A DNA stretch of 32,551 nt from Phenylobacterium sp. CCH9-H3 (GTDB lineage Bacteria; Pseudomonadota; Alphaproteobacteria; Caulobacterales; Caulobacteraceae), in NCBI RefSeq assembly GCF_001557235.1, contig NZ_LSJI01000281.1, forward strand, positions 1 through 32,551, read 5' to 3'. Positions 1 to 7,521 of this stretch are shown here, in pieces. The number at the start of each line of letters is the position of its first letter. Within the stretch, counting starts at the first letter, position 1. The translations under genes were made by a program, and so were the position numbers. Under the pieces are notes generated by a model that ran no database searches, had not been told where the DNA came from, and saw nothing but the letters and a program-made list of their open reading frames with translations.

Positions 1-56
1 AGGTCTATGACGCCTTCGGCCGCTACCTGTTCATCGGCCTGACCGCCGACTTCTAA
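1..56 (+). CDS. C-terminal end of an outer-membrane beta-barrel protein (partial)
   Basis: Only the last 17 codons are inside the window, read from base 3 to the TAA at 54-56. The residues are VYDAFGRYLFIGLTADF. Alternating hydrophobic residues ending in a terminal Phe are the usual signature of the last strand of an outer-membrane beta-barrel, which the BAM complex recognises. The GRY-x-F-x-G-L-x-A-x-F pattern is common at the end of TonB-dependent receptors, so that family is the first guess, but the fragment is too short to prove it. Confidence 0.55.
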   Translation, partial: VYDAFGRYLFIGLTADF

Positions 57-64
57 GGCCGCGG

Positions 65-92
65 GGCGGGAGGGGGCAGGCTCCCTCCCGCC
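65..92 (+). terminator. GC-rich hairpin after the beta-barrel gene
   Basis: A perfect 10-bp stem (65-74 with 83-92, GGCGGGAGGG/CCCTCCCGCC) closes an 8-base loop 8 bases after the stop codon. It is not followed by a T-run, so it may act as a weak or factor-assisted terminator, or protect the mRNA 3' end. Confidence 0.4.
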
Positions 93-119
93 GCTCTCTC
101 GCCGAGAGGGAGCAAAAGA

Positions 120-198
120 TTGACACCGTCACACTTCACGCGGAAAAGGCGAAGCCTTCCAGTCCCCGCTGCTCAACGCGGCGGGGACGTTTCATTTT
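120..198 (+). promoter_or_regulatory. argD promoter region and leader hairpins
   Basis: TTGACA at 120-125 matches the -35 consensus exactly; the -10 is not obvious (GAAAAG at 143-148 lies at the right distance). Two hairpins follow. The first is short: AAGGC 146-150 pairs with GCCTT 154-158. The second has a perfect 8-bp stem, 162-169 with 181-188, followed by the T-rich run TTTCATTTT at 190-198, the layout of an intrinsic terminator or attenuator. The argD ribosome binding site (TGGAGG, 198-203) begins within the end of that T-rich run. A leader that controls argD is an inference. Confidence 0.4.
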
Positions 199-212
199 GG
201 AGGGCCCAGACA

Positions 213-1451
213 GTGGCCGAGACGACCTCCGCCCCCGTTCCCAGCGATCACATCATGGGCGTCTACGCGCGCGCCCCGCTGGCGTTCGAGCGAGGCGAGG
301 GCTCGCGACTGTTCACCGCCGAGGGCGAGGCCTACCTAGACTGCATGGCCGGCATCGCCGTGACGGCCCTGGGCCACAACCACCCCAAGCTGGTGCAGGC
401 GGTGAAGGACCAGGCCGAGAAGCTCTGGCACACCTCCAACATCTTCCGGATCCCGAACCAGGAGAAGCTGGCGAAGCTTCTCACCGACAACACCTTCGCC
501 GACGTGGCGTTCTTCACGAACTCGGGCGCCGAGGCGATCGAGTGCGCGATCAAGACGGCGCGCAAATATCACTGGGCGAACGGCCAGCCGGAGCGGATCG
601 ACATCATCGGTTTCGACGGCTCGTTCCACGGCCGGACGATCGCCACCATCTTCGCCGCGGGCAACCCCAGCTACGTCGAAGGCTTCGGCCCGCCGCTGCC
701 CGGGTTCGTTCAGGCCAAGTTCGGCGACCTCGAGGGCCTGCGCGCCCTGGTCGGCCCGACCACGGCGGCGATCCTCCTGGAGCCCGTGCAGGGGGAGGGC
801 GGGGCGCGGTCCTGGACCGAGGCCCAGCTCAAGGAGATCCGGCAGCTCTGCGACGAGACCGGGACCCTGCTGATCTATGACGAGATCCAGTGTGGCCTTG
901 GCCGGACCGGCCGGCTCTTCGCCTACGAGTGGGCGGACGGCGCGGCCGATCCCGACATCATGGCGGTGGCCAAGGCGCTGGGCGGCGGCTTCCCGGTCGG
1001 CGCCTGCCTCGCCACCGCCGAGGCGGCCAAGGGCATGGGGCCGGGCAGCCACGGCTCCACCTACGGCGGCAATCCGCTGGCCATGGCGGTCGGCGTGGCG
1101 TCGGTCGAGGAGCTGATCAAGCCCGAGCTGCTGGCCCACGTCCGCGAGCTGGCCGGCTACCTGAACCAGCAACTCTCGGGCCTGAAGGACCGCTATCCCG
1201 ATGTCGTGCTCGACATCCGCGGCAAGGGTCTGCTGATCGGCATCAAGTTGGCGACGCCGAACCGCGAGTTCATGCAGCACGCCCGCGACAACCATCTGCT
1301 GATCGCGGGCGGCGGCGACAACTGCGTGCGCCTGCTGCCGCCGCTGACCCTCAGCCTCGACGAGGCCCGCGAGGCCATCGGCCTCTTGGAAAAATCCTGC
1401 GAGGCGGCTCAGGCCAAGGCGGCGAAGGAAAAGGCGGGGGCGGCGGCATGA
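213..1451 (+). CDS. argD: Acetylornithine aminotransferase ArgD
   Basis: Class-III PLP aminotransferase of arginine synthesis. It interconverts N-acetylglutamate semialdehyde and N-acetylornithine using glutamate, in the cytoplasm; many homologues also serve as the succinyldiaminopimelate aminotransferase. The protein is 412 residues. Family marks seen: the LDCMAGIAV substrate segment near the N-terminus, TNSGAEA, SFHGRT, the cofactor Asp in [12 protein letters not shown] (D223) and the PLP lysine in AKALGGG (K254). The GTG start at 213 is preferred because TGGAGG (198-203) lies 9 bases upstream; a TTG at 120 in the same frame belongs to a -35 element, and an ATG at 255 is a weaker alternative. 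The stop overlaps the argF start as ATGA, which implies translational coupling. Confidence 0.93.
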   Translation: MAETTSAPVPSDHIMGVYARAPLAFERGEGSRLFTAEGEAYLDCMAGIAVTALGHNHPKLVQAVKDQAEKLWHTSNIFRIPNQEKLAKLLTDNTFADVAFFTNSGAEAIECAIKTARKYHWANGQPERIDIIGFDGSFHGRTIATIFAAGNPSYVEGFGPPLPGFVQAKFGDLEGLRALVGPTTAAILLEPVQGEGGARSWTEAQLKEIRQLCDETGTLLIYDEIQCGLGRTGRLFAYEWADGAADPDIMAVAKALGGGFPVGACLATAEAAKGMGPGSHGSTYGGNPLAMAVGVASVEELIKPELLAHVRELAGYLNQQLSGLKDRYPDVVLDIRGKGLLIGIKLATPNREFMQHARDNHLLIAGGGDNCVRLLPPLTLSLDEAREAIGLLEKSCEAAQAKAAKEKAGAAA

Positions 1452-2383
1452 GCAAGGCCGTCCGCCACTTCCTCGACCTGTGGAAGCTCGACGGGACCGA
1501 GCTGCGGATCATCCTGGAGGACGCCAAGGCCCGCAAGGCGGCCCGCGTCGGCTGGCCCAAGGGCAGGCCCGATGAGGACCATCCCGCGCGCGGCCGGACC
1601 CTGGCCATGATCTTCGAGAAGAACTCGACGCGCACGCGCTTCTCGTTCGACGCCGCCATGCGCCAGCTCGGCGGCGACGTGATCATCTCCAACGCCGTCG
1701 ACATGCAGCTCGGCCGCGGTGAGCCCATCGAGGACACCGCCCGCGTGCTGTCGCGGATGGTCGACGCCATCATGATCCGCTCCAACGTCCACGAGGACGT
1801 GGAGCGCCTGGCCCTGTGGTCGTCCGTGCCGGTCATCAACGGCCTGTCGGACAAGAGCCACCCGTGCCAGATCCTGGCCGACCTGATGACCTTTGAGGAG
1901 CACCGCGGCAACGTCTACGGCAAGACGCTCGCCTGGGTGGGCGACGGCAACAACGTGTGCTCATCCTTCATCCATGCGGCGCCCAAGCTGGGCTTCAAGC
2001 TCAACATCGCCAGCCCCGCCGTCTTTCATCCCGACATGATGGACCTAGCCCGCGCCGCCGAGCAGCAGGGTCATGTCATGACCACGCACGATCCCGTGGA
2101 GGCCGTGCGCGGCGCCGACTGCGTGATCACCGACACCTGGGTGTCCATGGGCGACACCGACCACGACGAGCGGATCGAGGCGCTGGAGCCCTACCAGGTC
2201 GACGACAAGCTGATGTCGGTGGCCAACAAGGACGCCGTCTTCCTGCACTGCCTCCCGGCTCACCGCGGCGAGGAAGTGACGGACTCCGTCATCGACGGGC
2301 CGGCCAGCCTGGTCTGGGACGAGGCGGAAAACCGCATCCACGCCCAGAAGTCGATCCTGGCCTGGTGCTTCGGCGCGATCTGA
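1448..2383 (+). CDS. argF: Ornithine carbamoyltransferase ArgF
   Basis: Transfers the carbamoyl group of carbamoyl phosphate to ornithine to give citrulline, one of the later steps of arginine synthesis. The 311-residue length is normal for anabolic enzymes. Visible motifs are STRTR (60-64, carbamoyl-phosphate binding), HPCQ starting at H138, and HCLPAHRG with H267 and C268 (ornithine site). The ATG overlaps the argD stop by four bases, so the two genes form a coupled pair within arginine synthesis. No T-tailed terminator is visible downstream; a small GCCCG/CGGGC stem lies just after the stop. Confidence 0.96.
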   Translation: MSKAVRHFLDLWKLDGTELRIILEDAKARKAARVGWPKGRPDEDHPARGRTLAMIFEKNSTRTRFSFDAAMRQLGGDVIISNAVDMQLGRGEPIEDTARVLSRMVDAIMIRSNVHEDVERLALWSSVPVINGLSDKSHPCQILADLMTFEEHRGNVYGKTLAWVGDGNNVCSSFIHAAPKLGFKLNIASPAVFHPDMMDLARAAEQQGHVMTTHDPVEAVRGADCVITDTWVSMGDTDHDERIEALEPYQVDDKLMSVANKDAVFLHCLPAHRGEEVTDSVIDGPASLVWDEAENRIHAQKSILAWCFGAI

Positions 2384-2414
2384 CGGCGAAGCTGCGCCCG
2401 CGTCCGGGCGGCCT

Positions 2415-2801
2415 CTACTGCCGGAAGCCCGACCAGCTCACTTCCATGTTGAAGCTGACGTCCAGCTGCTTCTTGCCGCGGTCGTAGAGGAAGACGCTGT
2501 CGCCGCGGGCCTGCTGGATCGTGTTCATCGCGCTCGTCAGCGGCACGACGATCTGCGGCAGGCGGCGGTAGTCCGACGTCACCGTGACGGTGTTCGGCCC
2601 CGTGCGCGTCACCGTCAGGGTCACCCCGCTGCGGCTCGATCCCTTGGAATCGGAGATGACGTCGCCGGCATAGGTTCCGGCCACCGCGTCCGCCAAGTCA
2701 GGCTTCCGCTCCTTGGGCTGGGCTCCGGCGGCCCCGGCCGCCAGCAACGCGAGGCTCGCCGCCAGCAGCACCGCGCGCCGGCTCGCAACCTTTCTGAGCA
2801 T
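2415..2801 (-). CDS. Small secreted protein of unknown function
   Basis: The 128-residue protein starts with a clear signal peptide: positive MLRKVASRR, a hydrophobic run rich in Leu and Ala, and a likely cleavage after AGAAGA. The mature part of about 100 residues is rich in Thr, Val and Ser with alternating patterns (GVTLTVTRTGPNTVTVTSD) that suggest a small beta-sheet domain, perhaps periplasmic. It has no cysteine in the mature part and no catalytic motif. The start is supported by a GGGAGA Shine-Dalgarno sequence just upstream. It lies on the opposite strand between argF and hslO and is divergent from hslO. I do not recognise the family. Confidence 0.75.
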   Translation of the reverse strand: MLRKVASRRAVLLAASLALLAAGAAGAQPKERKPDLADAVAGTYAGDVISDSKGSSRSGVTLTVTRTGPNTVTVTSDYRRLPQIVVPLTSAMNTIQQARGDSVFLYDRGKKQLDVSFNMEVSWSGFRQ

Positions 2802-2910
2802 CTTTCTCTCCCTCTGCGATGCCCGGAAGGTTGCAACGCAAACCGGCGTTAGGCCAGGGGCTTGGCGCGCCTAGGACAACTCGCCTGCTCGCAACCTCGC
2901 CGACGCGCCC

Positions 2911-2916
2911 TATATT
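2911..2916 (+). promoter_or_regulatory. Candidate hslO -10 box (leaderless mRNA)
   Basis: TATATT ends 7 bases before the hslO ATG. That places the transcription start at or within a base or two of the start codon. There is no Shine-Dalgarno sequence between the box and the ATG. The -35 region is not clear. Confidence 0.45.
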
Positions 2917-2923
2917 GCGGCCC

Positions 2924-3817
2924 ATGTCCGACACCCAGATTCCCGACGACCTCGTCGGCGCCTTCCAGATCGAGGGCGAACCCGTCCGCGGTCGCGTCAC
3001 CCGGCTCGGCCCCGCCATCGACGAGATCCTGCGGGGTCACGACTATCCCGAGCCGGTGGCCAACCTGCTGGGCGAGGCCTGCGCGCTCGCCGCCCTGGTG
3101 GGCTCGAATCTGAAGTTCGACGGCCGGCTGATCGTCGAGGCCCGCGGCGCTGGGCCCGTGCGCTACGTGGTGGCCGACTATGACACTTCGGGCGGCCTGC
3201 GCGGCTACTGCCGGTTCGACCCTGCCGAGGTCGAGGCGGTGTCCCAGGGCTTCCTGCGCCCGGGCGCCAGGACCCTCCTGGGCGAGGGCGTCTTCATGAT
3301 GACCGTCGACCAGGGCAGCGACATGGATCGCTACCAGGGCATGACGTCCATCGATGGCGAGACCCTGGCCCTCTGCGCCGAACAGTATTTCGCCCAGTCC
3401 GAGCAGACGCCGACCCGCGTGCGCCTGGCCGTGGGCCGTGAGGAGACCGGCTGGCGCGCCGGGGGCTTCCTCATCCAGTACATCGCCGCCGACGACGCCC
3501 GGGGCGACACGCTGGAGGCCTGGGTCCGGACCCAGGCGTTCTTCGAAACGCTGGGCGAGGACGAACTGCTGGACACCGAGCTGTCGTCCGACCGCCTGCT
3601 GTTCCGGCTGTTCCACGAGGACGGCGTGCGGGTGTTCGGCTCCAAGCCGCTGCGCGCCTTCTGCCGCTGCAACCAGGAGCGGATCGTCACCGTGCTGAAG
3701 TCGTTCGACCGGGCCGAGCGCGAGGACATGGTCGAGGACGACGGCAAGATCCACGTCACCTGCGAGTACTGCAGCCGCGTCTATGCGGTGGCGCCGGAGG
3801 CGCTGGAGGTCGCCTAA
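2924..3817 (+). CDS. hslO: Redox-regulated chaperone Hsp33 (HslO)
   Basis: Hsp33 is a cytoplasmic holdase that becomes active when oxidation releases zinc from its C-terminal switch. The 297-residue protein has the normal length. All four zinc cysteines are present: CRC at 247/249 and CEYC at 280/283, in the family order CxC then CxxC. The N-terminal holdase part contains the typical LLGEACALAALVGSNLKFDGRL segment. The ATG at 2924 gives the usual N-terminus; the same frame is open further upstream, but a -10-like TATATT lies there, so the shorter form fits. Its stop overlaps the stop of the convergent MarR gene by three bases. Confidence 0.95.
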   Translation: MSDTQIPDDLVGAFQIEGEPVRGRVTRLGPAIDEILRGHDYPEPVANLLGEACALAALVGSNLKFDGRLIVEARGAGPVRYVVADYDTSGGLRGYCRFDPAEVEAVSQGFLRPGARTLLGEGVFMMTVDQGSDMDRYQGMTSIDGETLALCAEQYFAQSEQTPTRVRLAVGREETGWRAGGFLIQYIAADDARGDTLEAWVRTQAFFETLGEDELLDTELSSDRLLFRLFHEDGVRVFGSKPLRAFCRCNQERIVTVLKSFDRAEREDMVEDDGKIHVTCEYCSRVYAVAPEALEVA

Positions 3818-4257
3818 GCGTCGCGGCTGGGCGCGATCTCCAGGATCGCCCGCAGGCCCGCGGCGAAGCGCGTTACTTCCGCCTCGCCGCCCAGCGCCGC
3901 CGTAATCTCGGCGTTCAGGGCGTCCAGGTTGACCCGGAAGCGGTCCAGGGCGGCCTCACCGGCGGACGTCAGGGTCACGGTCCAGGCGCGCCCGTCCGTG
4001 GGGCTGGGCGCGCGCGAGACGAAGCCCGCCTCCATCAGGCGGCCGACCATGCCGGTCACCGCGGATTCGTTCAGCTTCAGCTGTTCGGCTACCCGCCGCT
4101 GCGTCGTCGCCCGCTCCCGCGCGATCACGAACATTACGGCCGCCTGCGCCGCGGTCACGCCAGCAACGCCCTGGGAGTCACGATCGGCGCGGGTCTTTAG
4201 CCGGTGCGCCGCCGTCTGGAGCAGATGGTAGAGGCGCTCGCGGCCGGCCGGATCCAT
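3814..4257 (-). CDS. MarR-family transcriptional regulator
   Basis: A 147-residue winged-helix regulator. The N-terminal dimerisation helix, the recognition region (TTQRRVAEQLKLNESAVTGMV) and the wing (GFVSRAPSPTDGRAWTVTLT) are all visible; the wing matches the D-x-R-A family motif. MarR proteins bind palindromes as dimers and are released by small phenolic or xenobiotic ligands, or by oxidation. The protein contains no cysteine, so ligand control is more likely than thiol control. It is divergent from the amidohydrolase-like gene, and a near-perfect palindrome over that gene's promoter is its likely operator. Confidence 0.9.
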   Translation of the reverse strand: MDPAGRERLYHLLQTAAHRLKTRADRDSQGVAGVTAAQAAVMFVIARERATTQRRVAEQLKLNESAVTGMVGRLMEAGFVSRAPSPTDGRAWTVTLTSAGEAALDRFRVNLDALNAEITAALGGEAEVTRFAAGLRAILEIAPSRDA

Positions 4258-4277
4258 GGGGGCGAAGCTAGCCCGCG

Positions 4278-4323
4278 TTGACAGCCGCGCTCAATCCGCA
4301 TTTACTTGCCATGTGAAGTAAAT
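4278..4323 (+). promoter_or_regulatory. Promoter with overlapping MarR-type operator
   Basis: TTGACA at 4278-4283, a 17-base spacer and TTTACT at 4301-4306 form a good sigma-70 promoter reading toward the amidohydrolase-like gene. The -10 box lies inside the left arm of an inverted repeat: ATTTACTT (4300-4307) and AAGTAAAT (4316-4323) are exact complements across 8 bases, and the centre CATG is also symmetrical. The size and the AT-rich arms fit MarR operators. A dimer here would block the promoter. The site is 43 bp from the marR start codon, so autoregulation is possible. Confidence 0.75.
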
Positions 4324-4337
4324 TGGAGAACCCCTCG

Positions 4338-5156
4338 ATGGGCGCCGTCGACGTCTGGGCCCAGCAGCCCAATGCCCTGTTCCAGCAGCAGCCGTGGCTC
4401 GCGACCCTCAACCGTTGGACCGGCAAACGCGGTGACGAGCCGCCGGTAACCACCGACCGGACCCTGGCCGCCATGGACGCGGGCGGCGTGGACATCACCT
4501 TCCTCTCCGCGTGGTGCGGCCCCGGCGGATGGCTGATCACGAATGAAGAGGTCGCCGAGGCCGTCGCCCAGGCGCCCGACCGCCTGCGCGGCCTGATGAC
4601 GGTGGACTTGAACGATCCCATGGGCGCCGTCCGCACGATCCGCGAGCACGCCGCCAATCCTGGCTTCGTGGGCGTGCGCGTCGTGCCCTGGCTGTGGGAC
4701 CTGCCGCCGAACGATCGGCGCTACTATCCGGTCTATGTGGCCTGCGTGGAGGCCGGTTTGCCGTTCTGCACGCAGATCGGTCACACCGGCCCGCTGTGCC
4801 GCTCCGAGCCCGGCCGTCCGATTCCCTATCTGGACGACGTGCTGCTGGACTTCCCCGACCTCCGCGTGATCGGCGGCCACGTTGGGTTCCCGTGGATGGA
4901 CGAGGTGCTGTCCCTGGCCCGCAAGTACCCGAACTTCTACGTCGACACCTCGGCCTACACCGTGGCGCGCCTGCCGCCCCAACTCACCGACTTCATGCGC
5001 GGGCAGGGGGCGGGCCGCGTCATGTTCGGCACCAACTGGCCCATGGTCTCGCCGAAGCATGCCTTGGCGGCGCTGGACGATCTCGGCCTCGACGACCGCG
5101 CCCGCGAGCTGTTTCTCGAGGGCGCGGCGCGCAAGGTGTTCAGGCTGGCGGCTTAG
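4338..5156 (+). CDS. Amidohydrolase-2-like TIM-barrel protein with altered metal site
   Basis: The 272-residue protein follows the amidohydrolase-2 family (ACMSD, gamma-resorcylate decarboxylase and related enzymes; PF04909). It keeps two histidines at expected places, in TQIGHTGP (H149) and GGHVGFP (H181). The N-terminal metal motif D-x-H-x-H is replaced by DVWAQ (5-9), and the conserved Asp of the late GTD/GSD motif is Asn in GTNWP (N233). I recall a subfamily with the same DVW and GTN pattern, so these changes look inherited rather than random. The ATG at 4338 is chosen because GGAGAA (4325-4330) sits 7 bases upstream; an in-frame TTG at 4323 overlaps that site. Substrate unknown; expression is probably under the divergent MarR protein. 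Confidence 0.85.
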   Translation: MGAVDVWAQQPNALFQQQPWLATLNRWTGKRGDEPPVTTDRTLAAMDAGGVDITFLSAWCGPGGWLITNEEVAEAVAQAPDRLRGLMTVDLNDPMGAVRTIREHAANPGFVGVRVVPWLWDLPPNDRRYYPVYVACVEAGLPFCTQIGHTGPLCRSEPGRPIPYLDDVLLDFPDLRVIGGHVGFPWMDEVLSLARKYPNFYVDTSAYTVARLPPQLTDFMRGQGAGRVMFGTNWPMVSPKHALAALDDLGLDDRARELFLEGAARKVFRLAA

Positions 5157-6337
5157 GCGGCGTCCAGCGCCCGCGACACGTCACGCACCAGGTCGCCGGG
5201 GCCTTCCAGGCCGACGCTCATCCGCACCCAGCCCTCGGTCAGGCCGATCTCCAGGCGCTCGGCCTCGGGCATGGAGCGGTGGGTGGTGGTGCAAGGGTGC
5301 GTGGCCATCGACTTGGCGTCGCCGAGGTTGTTGGAGATGTCGACGATCTGCAGGGCGTCCAGGAAGCGCCAGGCGGCGTCGCGGCTGCCCAGGTCGAAGG
5401 CGACCACATTGCCGCCGCCGGTCATCTGGTTGGCGATGATCGACGCCTGCGGGTGGTCCGCCCGGCCGGGATAGATGGTCTTCAGCGCCTTGGAATGGGC
5501 GGCGATGGCGTCGGCGACCTTGGCGCAGTTCTCGGTCTGGCGGCGCACGCGCAGCTCCAGCGTCTCCAGCCCCTTCAACAGCACCCAGGCGTTGAAGGGG
5601 GACAGCGCCGGCCCGGTGTGGCGGTGCATGTCCTTGTAGGCTTCGGTCATCAACTCGGCGGCGCCCAGGATCGCCCCGCCCAGGACCCGGCCCTGGCCGT
5701 CGATGTGCTTGGTGGCCGAATAGACGACGATGTCCGCGCCCAGGGCCAGCGGCTTCTGGAAGATCGGCGTGGCGAAGACGTTGTCCACCACCAGCTTGGC
5801 GCCGGCCGCATGGGCGATCTCGGCCACCGCGCCGATGGCGGTGACCTCCAGGAGCGGATTGGCCGGGCTTTCCACCAGGAAGCACTTGGTGTTCGGCCGC
5901 ACGGCGTTCTTCCAGGCCTCCAGGTCGGTGGCGTCCACATAGGTGGTCTCCACCCCGAACCGCGGCATCCACTCCGAGAGGATCCAGCGGCACGAGCCGA
6001 ACAGGGCGCGGCCCGCCACGATGTGGTCGCCGGCGCGGACCAGACCCATCAGGGCGAGCTGGACCGCCGCCATGCCGGAGGCGGTCGCCTTGCATTGCTC
6101 GGCCCCCTCCATGAGCGCGAGGCGGTCCTCGAACATCTGCGTCGTCGGGTTGCCGAACCGCTGGTAGATGAAGCCCGGCGCGTTGCCGGCGAAGCGCGCA
6201 TCGGCCGCCGCCGCGCTTTCGTAGGCGAAGCTCTGGTTCAGGAAGAGCGCTTCGGAAATCTCGCCGTGCTCGGTGCGCATGAGGCCGCCGCGCACCGCTC
6301 GGGTCTCGATTTCCCAGTCGCGCGGGTCTTCCGCCAT
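5153..6337 (-). CDS. metZ: O-succinylhomoserine sulfhydrylase MetZ
   Basis: Cys/Met-metabolism PLP enzyme that makes homocysteine from an activated homoserine and sulfide. The 394-residue length and the N-terminal pattern ETRAVRGG, NQSFAYESA and YQRFGNPTT are MetZ-like. The PLP lysine is K210 in YSATKHIDGQGR, and VESPANP and VDNVFAT are the usual active-site segments. The start at 6337 is chosen because AAGGAGG (6343-6349 on this strand) gives 5-base spacing; an adjacent ATG at 6340 would be too close. Whether it prefers O-succinyl- or O-acetylhomoserine cannot be read here; the activating enzyme MetX is encoded 15 kb away. The stop overlaps the convergent amidohydrolase stop. Confidence 0.9.
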   Translation of the reverse strand: MAEDPRDWEIETRAVRGGLMRTEHGEISEALFLNQSFAYESAAAADARFAGNAPGFIYQRFGNPTTQMFEDRLALMEGAEQCKATASGMAAVQLALMGLVRAGDHIVAGRALFGSCRWILSEWMPRFGVETTYVDATDLEAWKNAVRPNTKCFLVESPANPLLEVTAIGAVAEIAHAAGAKLVVDNVFATPIFQKPLALGADIVVYSATKHIDGQGRVLGGAILGAAELMTEAYKDMHRHTGPALSPFNAWVLLKGLETLELRVRRQTENCAKVADAIAAHSKALKTIYPGRADHPQASIIANQMTGGGNVVAFDLGSRDAAWRFLDALQIVDISNNLGDAKSMATHPCTTTHRSMPEAERLEIGLTEGWVRMSVGLEGPGDLVRDVSRALDAA

Positions 6338-6366
6338 CATGGCCTCCTTCAAGAAAAACTGGGCCG

Positions 6367-6395
6367 CTTGAACGCTCCGCACCCGGCGCCGTCAA
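6367..6395 (-). promoter_or_regulatory. Candidate metZ promoter
   Basis: On the minus strand, TTGACG (6395-6390), a 17-base spacer and TTCAAG (6372-6367) make a plausible promoter ending about 30 bases before the metZ start. CTTGA and TCAAG at the two ends form a short inverted repeat, which may be chance. No SAM-responsive riboswitch fold was recognised in the leader. Confidence 0.4.
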
Positions 6396-6477
6396 GGTCC
6401 GCTTTCCTGAGGGCGGCCCCAATTCCGCTCGGCCAAGCCTTGCCACATCGCGGTTCTGCGGTAAGGGTTCGCGGCCC

Positions 6478-7497
6478 ATGAGCGAGTTCAACGCCCCGGG
6501 CATCCTGCCCTGCCAATCCATCGAAGCCCTGATCGCCGGCGGCGCCATCGCGTCGGCGACGCCGTGGGAGCCCGACCAGGTCCAGCCGGCCAGCCTCGAC
6601 CTGCGCCTCGCGGGCAAGGCCTGGCGCGTGCGCGCGTCCTTCCTGCCCCGCCACGGCACGGTCCGCCAACGCATCGCCGAGGTGGCCATGCACGAGCTGG
6701 ACCTCACCAAGGGCGCGGTGCTGGAGCGCGGCTGCGTCTACATCGCCGAGCTGCAGGAGCGGGTGAAGCTGCCCAAGGGCGTGTCGGCCCGCGCCAACCC
6801 GAAAAGCTCCACCGGCCGCGTCGATGTCTTCGTCCGGGTGATCACCGACTACGGCGACGCCTTCGACGACGTGGACGAGGGCTATGAAGGTCCGCTCTAC
6901 ATGGAGATCGCGCCGCAGACCTTCTCGGTGCTGGTGCGCTCGGGCACGCGCCTCAACCAGCTCCGGCTGAAGGCCGGCGTGCCCGCCCGCCTGCGGACGG
7001 AGAGCGTGGGCGTCGACCTGACGGGCGACATCGCGGGCTTCCGCGGCCGCCGCCACGCCGGCGTTGTCGACCTGGACCACGAGGACGGCCACGACCCCAA
7101 GGACTTCTGGGAGCCTCTGGTCCCCCGCAACGGCCAGCTGCTGCTGGACCCCGGCGAGTTCTACATCCTGGCTTCGAAGCAGGCGGTGGAGATCCCGGTC
7201 ATGGAGGCCGCGGAGATGACGCCCATCGATCCGTCGGTCGGCGAATTCCGTGTTCACTACGCCGGTTTCTTCGATCCTGGCTTCGGCACCGACGAGGCGC
7301 ATGGCAAGGGCTCCAAGGGCGTACTGGAGGTCCGCAGCCACGAGACACCGTTCATCCTGGAGGACGGCCAGACGGTGGCCCGGCTTGTCTACGAACCGCT
7401 CACCGAGCGTCCCACGCGCCTCTATGGCGACCTAGGGTCGCACTACCAGCGCCAGGGCCTGAAATTGTCGAAGCATTTCCGGGTTTGGGAGCCATAA
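6478..7497 (+). CDS. dcd: 2'-deoxycytidine 5'-triphosphate deaminase (long two-domain form)
   Basis: Deaminates dCTP to dUTP for thymidylate synthesis. At 339 residues it is nearly twice the length of E. coli Dcd and matches the long alphaproteobacterial form (PF06559). The N-terminal half carries the trimeric dUTPase/Dcd fold, with QPASLDLRL near residue 40, ANPKSSTGRVDVFVRV with the phosphate-binding Ser-Ser, and the hydrophobic segment GPLYMEIAPQTFSV holding the likely catalytic Glu. The C-terminal half repeats the pattern (LLDPGEFYILASK, ETPFILEDGQTVARL). The ATG follows AAGGG at 6463-6467. It is divergent from metZ; the shared 140-bp gap carries both promoters. Confidence 0.92.
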   Translation: MSEFNAPGILPCQSIEALIAGGAIASATPWEPDQVQPASLDLRLAGKAWRVRASFLPRHGTVRQRIAEVAMHELDLTKGAVLERGCVYIAELQERVKLPKGVSARANPKSSTGRVDVFVRVITDYGDAFDDVDEGYEGPLYMEIAPQTFSVLVRSGTRLNQLRLKAGVPARLRTESVGVDLTGDIAGFRGRRHAGVVDLDHEDGHDPKDFWEPLVPRNGQLLLDPGEFYILASKQAVEIPVMEAAEMTPIDPSVGEFRVHYAGFFDPGFGTDEAHGKGSKGVLEVRSHETPFILEDGQTVARLVYEPLTERPTRLYGDLGSHYQRQGLKLSKHFRVWEP

Positions 7498-7521
7498 TCC
7501 CCCACGCCTGATGGGCGCTCG

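Noticed and set aside
120..212. argD starting at the TTG at 120
   Set aside because: That TTG is part of an exact -35 TTGACA, the added residues lack family similarity, and a good ribosome site precedes the GTG at 213.
6341..6477. SAM-type riboswitch upstream of metZ
   Set aside because: The leader from the likely promoter is only about 20 bases, and no conserved aptamer segments were found.
4694..6481. A 595-codon plus-strand frame across metZ
   Set aside because: It is antisense to metZ, and its translation is a low-complexity His/Arg/Gly string with no family similarity.
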